DNA from: Lepidodermella squamata
Lineage: Eukaryota > Gastrotricha
DNA length: 64,000 nucleotides
NCBI GenBank assembly: GCA_047495785.1
Contig: JBLDXI010000054.1
Coordinates: 1,054,001 to 1,118,000, forward strand
Reading direction: 5' to 3'
The notes beneath the pieces are model-generated. The model saw nothing but the letters and a program-made list of their open reading frames with translations. It was not told where the DNA came from and did no database searches. The translations under genes and the position numbers were made by a program. Shown here in pieces: positions 51,035 to 60,835 of the stretch; positions within the stretch are counted from its first letter, which is position 1, and every line of letters begins with the position of its first letter.

Positions 51035-53906
51035 CTATGAGGCGATTTCAGTTACATTTGTTATTTTAGAGAGAAAAATGTCGCCACTAGCCTTGCTTTT
51101 GAAAACACAGCAAGGAGCAGTAATGGAATCGTAAAGGTGGAAGGTCATGCTAGCGCCGATCTCGGTGACGACTTTGTGATGACCGCGGCTTGAATTCGGC
51201 CATAGGTTTCGCACGCTTAACAATCGCAGGCCCACCCATAACTTGGAGCCATCTTTTAAAAAAATGGAGCAGACGCCGTATCCAAACTCGCCGAAAACGG
51301 CAGTCCCAGACTCGATAGTATCTCCACCAGTCAACAGGCCAAATGGGGTGAGACATTTTCTATAAAGCTTGGGAAGATCATCCGGTAGAATCGATAGATT
51401 ACTCGTTTTCGAGATGTTATAGCGTTCGGTGATGGTAAGCTTAACGTCAACTGCAGCCCAGATGTAAACAGATTCCCCAGCTGTTTCGCCCGATTTATGC
51501 AGTGGTCTCGCCTCCAGCGACTTGTAGAAGCGAGAGGCGACCTCGGCGTCCTGAAAGCGGTAAGAGCCATGTCGCAAAGCCTCCTCGATGAGTGCCCGCT
51601 TCGCGATCTGATCGAGAGGGTGATTTGGGCCGGTGACGAATCGAGCTAAACGGCCGTAAAAACTCTCTAGCCCGAATTCGTCATACTCTGATAGGATACC
51701 ATGCCTGGCCAGGAAAAGGCCAAAGTGTCTAGTTTGATGGATGGCATATGACAACAGCCGTTGGCCAAACAGCTGCCCAAAGCGCACGACGAAGTTATCA
51801 AAACTTCTGCCAAGCTCTTCCGGGGTTCGACCTAGGAAACATAAATATAATTATTTGTCAAGCCTAAATTATTAAACTCTGAAATTTACCATCAAAATTT
51901 GGTACGAGGGATGAATGAACGATGTCGCAGAGCTCGATGATAAGAGTGCCGTAGGTTTCCAGCCACTCGTCATCGACATCAGGGGCTCCTTGACGGAAGA
52001 AAATAGGCGCCAGGTGGAGAAGGAAAAAGCGATACTCGTTCGCTTTTAATTTCCGGCTCTCAGCAATGCTCTCACGACCTCGAGTTTGATAGAACGACGG
52101 AACACTAACCGTTTCAATATCATCCTCAATTTTTTGAAATGCGGTGTCCGAGCAGAGCTGAGCAGCCGAGCCTGGTGCGATGATTCTTTCACAAATAACA
52201 CGTATCACACCGAGGCACAATCCGTGTAGGTAGCCGGGGGCGGTATCTTCAATGATATCGTAGAAGAGCAGGCGAAACAGTGGGCTCAAGTTGTAGGTAC
52301 CCTCCGTTTCATCATTGTCTTTGAATGTTCCTCCGGATTCGTCGAAAAGCTGCTTAGCTAGTAGCGCTGCCAGTTTTTCAGACTCGTGAGTTCGAAGGTG
52401 TAAGGGGCTCGGAGCTTCACCCTCTTCCGGAAAAATGACAGTACTATCGTCCAGTCGCTTTTTCTTCTTCTTATTGGCAGCGTTTTCCTCGTCTTCATTG
52501 TCTGCATTTTCTTCCTCATCATCAGCTTCATTACCTTCGCCAATTTTAGACTCGGCATAGGCCTGTCTCGATAATCCGCGAGTCCTGCAGTAAGCACAGC
52601 AATAGTGTCCTCCCGACTTGCGGCACATGGCGTGCGCTTTTGCCGGCAAGTCCATCACACCAATGACTCCTTTCGGCGCCACAACCTAAATCAGGCACAT
52701 TAAATTTTGTTATTAAAATGTTTTTAGTTCCTAACCTTGATTTCAGTGCCACAAGGTAATGTAAGCCCATTAGAAATAACTTCATTCATCTCGGTGATAA
52801 ACTCGCTGAAAGTATCTTCAGGATCGGGATAACCGTCACCGGACCAAATGTTAACCAGGAAACGAAGGCGTGTACCCCGAACACCGAGAACCAGCATCCA
52901 TAGGTTTGTAAGCTCGTACTCCGTCATAGCCAAAGTAAAATGCGATTTTCTTACTGCTATTCTTGTACTTAACGGAAGTCAGCGCAGAAATAAGACGATC
53001 TTTGAATGGAAGATTGATCATTAAGCCATTTCCAGCTTTCGACACTGTAAGCGTTTTTTCGAGCTCAATGTTGACTAGGCGGTGTACATAACGCTGCAAA
53101 GTTCGTACTGAGCCTATACCTTGAAACAAGTTGGGCTTAGGTAGCAACACGGCTTGATCCTGAATTCCGCTCAAAATTGACTTCCATGATAATCTGCCAG
53201 TAACGGCGGTTGCAAGACATAACATGAGACCATCTCCTAAAGTAGACTCGCTGCCACCATACAGCGGCTGTTTCAACTTATCGCGCCAGAAGTCATCTGG
53301 TAAATAATTATCGTGTTCCTCGTCGCTATTTCCGCCTTCTTCTTCTTCAGATTGAGAATTTCTTGAGGGGCTTGTCGAGAACTCTTCTTCGATCGAAGAG
53401 CTATCAGATGGTAATCGATCAGCATCTATAGGCTCGAAAGTGCTAGTATCTTGGGGATGAGGATGTGAAAGGACACTTTGAACCCCCGAAGTTAGTTGAG
53501 TCATTTGCTCACCATCCGAGTCGGCGCCAGCCTTCTGAGAAGTTGAATCAATATTCTCAGCCGACGAATTAGAGTCGATATTCTCAGATGATGAATTAGA
53601 GTCAGTAGTTTCAGATGATGAATTAGAGTCGGTAGTTTCAGAAGACGATTCAGAGTCTGATTGTTGAGAAGACAATATCGGAAGTTCTTTAGATGAACTG
53701 CCAGCGATTATAACACGATTGGAAGCTGTATTCACTGTCGAACTAGCACCCGCAAGAAACCCCGCTGCAGGTCGAATTTCATGCATAACCTTATGCGTAT
53801 CGCGCCGTCGTTGCTTGTCAGATGGTTCTTCGCGAGATTCAACTTGTTCAGGAGCTCTCGGCTCACCAGCTTTACGAAGTGGAACGAATCCTTTGCGCTT
53901 TCCCAT
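51035..53906 (-). CDS. CACTA/EnSpm-like transposase (about 920 aa) with one frameshift
   Basis: Exons 53906-52736, 52685-51890 and 51831-51035, with introns of 50 and 58 bp. Exon 1 is one base out of phase: the frame holding YFGYDGVRAYK changes near 52900-52925 to that holding NLWMLVLGVRGTRLRFLVNIW. The N-terminal 220 residues are Ser/Glu-rich and repetitive (SSSETTDSN units). Then come motifs I know from the large metazoan and fungal transposase-domain proteins: DG-V, NLWMLVLGV, NIWSGDGYPDPEDTFSEFI, DLPAKAHAMCRKSGGHYCCAYCRTRG (Zn-binding CxxC), GYLHGLCLGVIRVICERI, KANEYRFFLLHLAPIFF and an FGLESFYGRLARFVTG tail. It would excise and reinsert the element. The frameshift means this copy is probably non-autonomous, unless the shift is a sequencing error. 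Catalytic acids were not assigned. Confidence 0.75.
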
Positions 53907-54512
53907 TCATATATAATTAATGATAACTATAGAAATAAAAAATCCACCTTAAATGTACGTGGTGATTCTGGAAAACACTTTCTCTTGCGGCAGAGAATGG
54001 CAGAAAGTTTGGATGACGATTTAACAGTAACAATAGTAACAGGATGTTGGATGAAAAATAAAACCCAAGTCGAAGCTATTGTATCTTCTACCCTATGTGA
54101 CGTAACGAGTCGCGTGCCGGGATGCCGGAAGCGTGGCGGCGCGGAAAATAACGTTGCTATGAGTTTTATTTTTCACATTTCAATTTAAAATTATCAATAA
54201 TCAATATTAAAAACTTGATTTTAGATTATTACAGTAATTATAATTTTTTCCCGCTCTTTTTTAAGCACAATGTTTTTTGCGAGCACGCGTGCACTTTTCA
54301 GTTTTTTTTGCGAGCACGTGCGCTTTGCTTTAAAATGGTAGCCGATTCATGAAAAACGGTTAGTTTTTTGTTTTTTTTGCTATTCTTTCTTTTTGCCCTT
54401 CCTTATGCTCGACACTGCGCCATTTGCAATCTTACCAGTACTGTAATTTTTTATTTCCATTTAGGTCCACTGCTGGTTTTAGAGTTATTGTCATCGAACT
54501 GCTGCCGTAAAC

Positions 54513-56106
54513 ATGGGCAAGAAATCGGAACCTTACTCTCGCGAGCCTCACGCCGTCATCAAATGGCTGCAAAAAACTGTCGATGGCAATACAATGATCG
54601 GCTACGTTCCCTGTTCAAATCTAATCATGCAACCGGGCACGACCACTTCAGACTTGGTTGCGAACGAAACAAAGCTGGCGGCTGTGTTCAGGCATCAGAT
54701 TCACGACGCTCTTTTCATTGAAATGTGCAAGAACGAGAAGATTGCAAAGGAATACGTGGAAAAGCTGGCAATCGAAATGCAAGTAGCAGCAGAAGCAGCA
54801 GCAGCGGCGGCTGCGGCGGACAAAGAAAATGGCAATTTAGAAATCGGCTCGAAAGTCAGCAAGGACAAGAAGAACAAGAGTGAAACTATGGAGGAGAAGG
54901 GCAGCAAGGAAAAGAAGGATACGAAGACGAAGGTTACGACATTGGAAGAAAGCGAGAGTGCTGTGGATCAATCCAAAGCGAAGAAGGCAAGGATCACGCC
55001 AGAAGCTAGCGAGCCTGCGGTCGAGAAGTGTTTCGTTCAAGCTGCAGGCACTAATTCCGAGTTCGGTCAAGGAAGTGATGTGGTCGATAGCTCTCTGGAT
55101 CAAGCCACCACAACAGCCCATTCAGAACTGGTTCCACGAAGACATGATTCTAGTTCACTGGCCCCTTTGCCTATGCTTCCAGATGATTCGATGCTGATGT
55201 TCAATGACCCAGCCTTTTCTCAACTACCTAGCGACGGCCAGCCTGGCATCATAACGATGGTCAAAGCAGATGTGATTCTGTCGATGGCAGTGAAAGTGGA
55301 TGAATTGTACATGGTTACCTTTTCTGATGTCCGCAAGCTTATGGTTTGTTCATCTCATTTGTATTATATTTTTTCAATGTCATTTCTGTCTTAAAGCTCT
55401 TTGATTACATTATGCTGCTTCTTTTTTTCCAGGTTGCTGGGGTAGTCCCGCCAAGCGCCGAGTTGCTGGAAACATGCGACGACATCATGTTCTCAAAGGA
55501 AAATGGCAACAAATACGCAGCTCGTAAATTGATGCTCGAAATGGTTATTGATAACAATTCGCATGACGACTTGATGAGCAAGACCCTAACTGGCAAGCAA
55601 AAGAATGGCAACGTCGATGCTGCGAAGGCGCTGGACCGTACGAAATGGGCGGCGATCATCAGTAAGTTGTCTTGACCCTTCATCCGTGCAGTTTCATAAT
55701 TTTTTCTCCTCGTAGATTATGTTCTATCGAGGTATAGGATTGTAGATGGCTTCAAATATCTACAAAAGAAGGCGATGCATTTTTTGAAGTACTACCGGTC
55801 GAAGTATGCAGGTGAGCTATTTCGGCTTCATTGTAATGCCTAATGCTTAATATTTTGTTATTCATAGGAGGAGTACCAGCGCGTAAAGATCTTTCCGCCA
55901 CAATTGACAAGTCTGCCCAGATCGAAGATTTCCATTTATCCAAGAAGCGCGCGACCCCGGCGACCCCGGCGACCCCGGCGACCTCGGCGACCTCGGCGAC
56001 CCCGGCGACCCCGGCGACCTCGGCGACCTCGGCGACCCCGGTGACCCCGAAACCAGCTACCGCGGACGCCGGTGACGTGAGCGATTCCGACGATTCTGAT
56101 CTGTGA
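54513..56106 (+). CDS. Transposon-borne BEN-domain protein (464 aa)
   Basis: Exons 54513-55343, 55433-55661, 55716-55811 and 55868-56106, with introns of 89, 54 and 56 bp. The joined length is 1395 nt. Residues 1-90 form a folded N-terminal part (HAVIKWLQKTVDGNTMIGYVP). A Lys/Glu-rich, low-complexity nuclear-type linker follows (SKDKKNKSETMEEKGSKEKKD). Exons 2 and 3 carry a BEN-like domain: VVPPSAELLETCDD, AARKLMLEMVI, LMSKTLTGK, ALDRTKWAAIINYVLSRY. BEN domains bind DNA and occur in chromatin factors and in viral or transposon proteins. The C-terminus has a 9-bp minisatellite coding (A-T-P/S)n and an acidic end (VSDSDDSDL). The gene is inside the TIRs, diverging from the transposase, so it probably belongs to the element, perhaps as a subterminal-repeat binder like TNPA of En/Spm. 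That role is inference. Confidence 0.7.
55949..56050 (+). repeat. 9-bp coding minisatellite (GCGACCCCG/GCGACCTCG)
   Basis: Around eleven units of nine bases encoding Ala-Thr-Pro or Ala-Thr-Ser in the BEN-protein tail. The two unit types are arranged in blocks, which suggests recent slippage. Confidence 0.85.
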
Positions 56107-56526
56107 CTTGTTATTTTGATTGCGATTATACTCTCTCGAGTTCTCTTGTTTCTTTCGTTTGCAGATGTGAGCGATTTCGATGATTATTCTGATTTGTGAA
56201 TTGTTATTTTGATTGTGATTATACTCTCTCGACTTAGTCGTTATTTCCATCACCTGCTCGGACGCCGATATGTGCGATTCTCCGACCATTCTGACTTGTT
56301 GTGATATACTCTCTAGAGCTCGACTTCGATATCATTCGTTTTTTCATGAGCAGTTAATGTACTCCTCTTTTCAACTTTTTCATTGAACCATTTCATTTCA
56401 ATTATACTCGCGTCTCTTGTCAAGTAGATTGAAGATTGAGTCTCTCGTTATTCTTGTGCCTAAGTATGTGCCAAATCAAGTAAAAAGTAGTCATAATAAG
56501 AACGACGTCTTTTTATTAGTAAAAGT
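56107..56526. other. 3' region of the BEN gene inside the transposon
   Basis: Contains a partial duplication. The end of the coding region (GATTCYGACGATTCTGAT then a stop and TTGTTATTTTGATTG) recurs at about 56166-56230 as a decayed copy (GATTTCGATGATTATTCTGATTTGTGA). No separate gene. Confidence 0.55.
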
Positions 56527-56680
56527 ACGTGAACGAATAACAGCTGAACGCACATGAACCAGCTAGCTGAACAGAGGTGAACCAGGCAGCTGAACGTAGG
56601 TGAACCAAACAGCTGAACTGAGGTGACTAACGACGGTTTGACACCTCAGTTCATCTCTTTAACTTGTTCAGCTTACTTCA
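56527..56680 (+). repeat. Right subterminal repeat cluster (GCTGAAC / AGGTGAAC)
   Basis: Alternating GCTGAAC and AGGTGAAC units, mostly on the plus strand, the same orientation as at the left end. The last few (GTTCATC, GTTCAGC) are inverted next to the terminal repeat. Confidence 0.7.
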
Positions 56681-56688
56681 GCAAAACG

Positions 56689-56701
56689 GTGCCGATATGG
56701 G
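56689..56701 (-). repeat. Right terminal inverted repeat of the transposon
   Basis: GTGCCGATATGGG, the exact inverse of 49672-49684, running into a G-run. Confidence 0.8.
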
Positions 56702-57413
56702 GGGGAGAAGTTCATTCCTGCTGTTGGCTCTGCTGTTACAATTTTTATCCTAGATTCACACCGGTGCCACTATGCCTCTGAGGGTTTAATGCTTCATGCA
56801 GACTATCGGAAGGATTTACAGCAATTCACGACATCGTAGGATTAGAATTTATTAAGGAATATTACATTTTGAGGAGTTTACTAGTTGGAGACGTCTGAGT
56901 GAGCAAATGAAACCTTCTTTCTTCTTCCGCTCCCTACGCTAGCACGCACGATTTGGAGAACATTTCGTTCAAAATTCAACTCGAATCGATTGAATTCGGA
57001 AGAATGCAGAAACAGTCGGCTAAACACCGCGAAATTGACCTTCATTTCTGTTTTACGATGCCGTGTGACATAGACATCGAATGCCTGCTCACATGTGCCA
57101 GCATGGCCACTCGAATCATGTCAAATTGCCTATTTTCAACGTCTGCTGCTAAGGGCAGTGCGTGATTCTCCGCACAAAGTGAAAGACTAGTGAGAAATCG
57201 CCCTCAAAAAAAAGTCAGATATGGTTGGATATAGCAAATTTGCACTCTCCTCTTAATTAGCTAACTTTGACCAAAAAAGTTGGAAAACATTTCTCAGATC
57301 AATTTAAGATTCAAGGTATTCTCCAACTCTATCATTCAAGGTTTTTTGCCTTTTTCCTCGAATTAATAATTCATTCCTAGGAAATCGTACACTGTTAGTA
57401 ACCTTCAATTAGG
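56702..57413. other. Upstream region of class C GPCR at 57414
   Basis: No gene. From about 57080 the sequence resembles 41350-41687 upstream of the paralogue. Shared words include ATGTCAAATTGCCT, GTGATTC, TTAATTAG-TA-CTTTGA and GGAAAACAT-TCT-AG. Confidence 0.55.
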
Positions 57414-59804
57414 ATGCTGCCTATTTTAGCTTTCATCTCCGTGTTTCCCAATTTGATTGTGGGAAAATCGGCGAAATTACAGCTGCTTTCCTACATTCCC
57501 TTCACCGGAAATGCGCCATTCGATGGGTCCATCTGCAAAGCAGCTATGCAAGTGGCAATCGATGCCGTCAATTCTGATTCGGCTATTCTACCAGGCTTTC
57601 GCATCGAACCCCTTTATCTAGACGAAGGCCCGTTGTCCTTAAACATTCCTAGACTCACGATCCAATTCTTGCGAGAGCCAATGAGGGATAACAATACATT
57701 CAAGGCCCCAGTGGCGTTGGGATCATATTTCAGCCCAGGTTGTCAGAAGGCTGGTCCGATTTTCCACCATCTTGGAATGGTTTTCGACGCTATCGGCTGC
57801 CAAGCTAGTGATCTGATCAATCGAAGAGATCGCTACCCAAACGTTTACCGACAACGCGTTCCAGCACAAAATATTATCTTCGCAAGAGTGGCAGCGATCA
57901 AGCGTTTCACGCCCTGGGTCAAGTTTGCTTCGATAACGTACGCAGACAACAATTTTGACATCAGTAACGCTCGTTTGTTTCTTGATACGGCCAAATCGGC
58001 TGGATTCAACATCATCTGGTTCGATGCTGTGACTTCGATAACCGATGATATGGTCGCATCTTTGAAGGAAAGCAATGCTCGGATCATCGTAATTGATATC
58101 AGTGGAGCTGCAATGTTAACGACCTTCTTCTGTCAGACCCATCAATTTGGAATCAGCGGCCGGAGATATGTTTTCGTCGCGTTAATCAACGGAATTCTAG
58201 ACATGACCCTTACAACATCCACCGACAGCTTACCCTCGGGCTGTTCGAAAGAGATGCTACTTGACCAATACAGAAATTCAATGTGGTTTGGGAGTGTTCT
58301 TAGCCCTGATAGGAATTACAGGAAAACAGCCTTGGGCTATGATTTGCCGGAATTCGAATCTCGGTTAGATCTTTTGACAAACAAGTCCCGAGTTCCCGAT
58401 TATCGGTCAAGGTTCTACTGCCATGATACTATGCTGGAATCAATTACGATCTTAGATAGGGCTGAGAAGCTTTTGAACCTCGAAAACATGTCTCTCAGCC
58501 ATTTCGACGGTAGGCCAAGTTACGTAATGGATGCCGTCAACAAAAGCGCAGCTACCGTCGATTATGTAACTCTAAGGACAGGGCGAAGTCTCAGGTCGAA
58601 AAGAGGAGAATCGGACTACGAGGCTCTCTTCATGGGTTACATGCCTCTGAATTCTCTAGAATTGACAGGGCTATACAAAGTGCGACCATCTGTTGAGCAT
58701 TCAGTCGATAACTACTCGGTCTATGTTTTCGACGGACCGAAGATTTTCTCATGGCCTAACAATGGCCTGGCTAAAGACTTCTGGACTGAGGTTACGGTAG
58801 AAGTCACAGTCGGACAATCTTATCGCTACGCTGTTTTTGCAACAACTGCTGTTGTAGCCGTGGCTAAATCGTCGCTCGCGATAGGCTTCTTGAGACCAAA
58901 TATGGACAACTTCATTTGGAGATTGGCCGGATCCTCGGCTTGTTTGTGCCTAGATATTTCGGCTATTATTTTCGTTCTTAGCTCCTCCGACACCGGACTC
59001 ATAAATCTCTGCATTTTCAGGGTGATAATGCTGGTTTTTGGGCTGGCTACAATACACGGTTTGGTTGTTGGAAAAAGTCTGCTAACGGCTGCCATTTCGC
59101 AGGGTTCCAGAAGGAATACTAACAGATCCCCTTATCGTGTTAGAGGAAGGACCCAAACAAACGTTTCGATCGGCACTGCTTCAGGACGTGAACATCCGAC
59201 TATTTTTAATATTGATCGCAGAAGAGCGGAGACAAGACCTGAAAAGAAGAGTGCAAAAAGCTCGGCATCGATCACCGCAGTATTTGTCCTGGCTAATTTG
59301 CTCATTGTGTCCGCGTGGGTTGGCTCAGATGCAGCTGCATTCGATTTTTCGAAGGTTGCAATTTCTTCAACTTATGATGAAGTAAGTGATTTGAAGAGCT
59401 ACAATTTCGGTTGGATTTGCACGGCTCATTATCAAATCGAATGGATTCTTTCGATATGGGGATTGAATATAGCTGGATTGCTACTAGCTGGTTACAGGCT
59501 CTTGGAAACTTATCGAAGTCAAGGTAAGCAAGATGCGGGAAAGCTCAAGCTTTATGCTGTTTTGATCAACTGCTTGGTCACCCAGTTCGCCTCTATTCTT
59601 ATCATCGTCCTTCTGAATGATTACTTCAAGCAAATGGCTTTCATTTCTTTTACGGCCCTCTTCATCTCAACTTCGACTTTTTTCATCGAAAACAGCGGTG
59701 AGCTAAAGCAGGCTTTCACTGGGTGTAGAGTTCGCTCACGCAATAACACTGTGGATTTGACGATATCAGATTACAGCAGTGGCGATACTTCAGCGGTTTT
59801 TTAA
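57414..59804 (+). CDS. Class C (GABA-B-like) GPCR, single exon (796 aa)
   Basis: Uninterrupted frame, highly similar throughout to the gene at 41688. Long DNA stretches are identical, notably around RVPDYRSRFYCHDTMLESIT and in the last 250 bp. Signal peptide (LPILAFISVFPNLIVGKS), ligand domain (LLSYIPFTGNAPFDGSICKAAMQ, SYFSPGCQKAGPIFHHLGMVFDAIGC), seven helices, and a longer TM3-TM4 loop with an insert (TASGREHPTIFNIDRR) missing from its paralogue. It also has a 24-residue C-terminal extension (SRNNTVDLTISDYSSGDTSAVF) where 41688 stops early, so the paralogue may be slightly truncated. Patchwise identity suggests gene conversion between the two. Receptor at the plasma membrane; ligand unknown. 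Confidence 0.9.
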   Translation: MLPILAFISVFPNLIVGKSAKLQLLSYIPFTGNAPFDGSICKAAMQVAIDAVNSDSAILPGFRIEPLYLDEGPLSLNIPRLTIQFLREPMRDNNTFKAPVALGSYFSPGCQKAGPIFHHLGMVFDAIGCQASDLINRRDRYPNVYRQRVPAQNIIFARVAAIKRFTPWVKFASITYADNNFDISNARLFLDTAKSAGFNIIWFDAVTSITDDMVASLKESNARIIVIDISGAAMLTTFFCQTHQFGISGRRYVFVALINGILDMTLTTSTDSLPSGCSKEMLLDQYRNSMWFGSVLSPDRNYRKTALGYDLPEFESRLDLLTNKSRVPDYRSRFYCHDTMLESITILDRAEKLLNLENMSLSHFDGRPSYVMDAVNKSAATVDYVTLRTGRSLRSKRGESDYEALFMGYMPLNSLELTGLYKVRPSVEHSVDNYSVYVFDGPKIFSWPNNGLAKDFWTEVTVEVTVGQSYRYAVFATTAVVAVAKSSLAIGFLRPNMDNFIWRLAGSSACLCLDISAIIFVLSSSDTGLINLCIFRVIMLVFGLATIHGLVVGKSLLTAAISQGSRRNTNRSPYRVRGRTQTNVSIGTASGREHPTIFNIDRRRAETRPEKKSAKSSASITAVFVLANLLIVSAWVGSDAAAFDFSKVAISSTYDEVSDLKSYNFGWICTAHYQIEWILSIWGLNIAGLLLAGYRLLETYRSQGKQDAGKLKLYAVLINCLVTQFASILIIVLLNDYFKQMAFISFTALFISTSTFFIENSGELKQAFTGCRVRSRNNTVDLTISDYSSGDTSAVF

Positions 59805-60835
59805 CCCCGGATTCTGACTATTAATCAAAGTCAATTGTGCAATTTCGCGTCAAGCGTCCGTGTTTAGGAATTGTCTATTTTAGAAGCTTCAATCCAACTT
59901 GGCAAGGGAAGGATAGCAATCATTAACAATGTTAATAAAGATAATAGGTGCGATAATGATAATGTATCCCAGAATTGTTTATTTTATAAAATGCATCAGG
60001 CCAATTGCCTAACTATTCCTTCCGAACATATAAAGTTGCTAGACTCCAAAACACCAGTACTTGATTAACGTTTGATTTACGTGCTACTTACTTGTCGATT
60101 CTTATCGTTTGAAGATCGCTTCTCCATGTTCTGTAAATTTTTTATAATCAATCCCGGATGAGAATCTAGCATTTAATGTACTTCCCTCTGTTTTTGAGAA
60201 GATAACTTCCTTCCGGGGTCGCAAACTACACGTAAAACGAGTCCTATCTCTCCAACGTCTAGAAGCGAGCAACCAGCACACCACCAGGTCGATAATGGGT
60301 TTGATAGCACATTAGCATTTCTCGCTGAATTCAGCCTAACTCATGCCGCTAAGGAATCAAGATCATCGAAGGAATTTACGTCAAAATTTCTGATTGCAAA
60401 TTACGAAAAACCGAAGAAAATACGGGGCTTTGTAAAGCGCAAGCTGGGTTTCGACATTTCAAATCCGGAAAGAAATGACAATGGGAGTAAGTCAGCTATG
60501 TGAAATGGATGTCACGTTTCAGTAAAAGTTATGCAATCGTTTTTTTTTCGATTTACTTGTAATAGCCTCCATTAATTCAGTTTATCATTAAAATTCTTTG
60601 AATTGAAATTGAATCGGGCAACTTCAGGGTTAAAGATCTGACTGTGTAAGCAATAGCGGCAAGACGAATTTTGAGAATGAGGGTCTCACGCTCAACAATG
60701 AATGAGAAGACAGTGAAATTACGTGTGTCAATGTACTAAGATGATCAAACGTGTCACGCCCAGGTGTAGAAATTAATCTCAGTCGCCAGTAGTATTGTTA
60801 AACCACAAAACTATTCATATATTCAAAGTTGGAAT
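59805..60835. other. Intergenic region, no gene confirmed
   Basis: An open frame without ATG at about 60250-60503 (KFLIANYEKPKKIRGFVKRK) has no family resemblance and is not called. Otherwise AT-rich spacer and the promoter of the glycosyltransferase gene. Confidence 0.45.

Larger units (their letters stand above)
49672..56701. mobile_element. 7.0-kb CACTA/EnSpm-like DNA transposon with SOCS-box and BEN-domain genes
   Basis: Bounded by a perfect 13-bp terminal inverted repeat: CCCATATCGGCAC at 49672-49684 and GTGCCGATATGGG at 56689-56701. Both ends carry dense subterminal NTGAAC motifs (49691-49850 and 56527-56680). Inside are a transposase gene (minus, 51035-53906), a SOCS-box protein gene (plus, 50011-50670) and a BEN-domain protein gene (plus, 54513-56106). 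The target duplication is unclear: GG flanks both ends, which is too short to be diagnostic, and the right end lies in a run of G. The superfamily call rests on the transposase sequence, not on the TIR, which does not start with CACTA. Confidence 0.8.

Noticed and set aside
52820-52920. GT-AG intron to bypass the transposase frameshift
   Set aside because: It would remove the conserved NLWMLVLGV ... NIWSGDGYPDPED block, so a frameshift is the simpler reading.
60250-60503. Lys-rich plus-strand frame without ATG
   Set aside because: Open for about 80 codons but no start, no recognised family and no partner exon.
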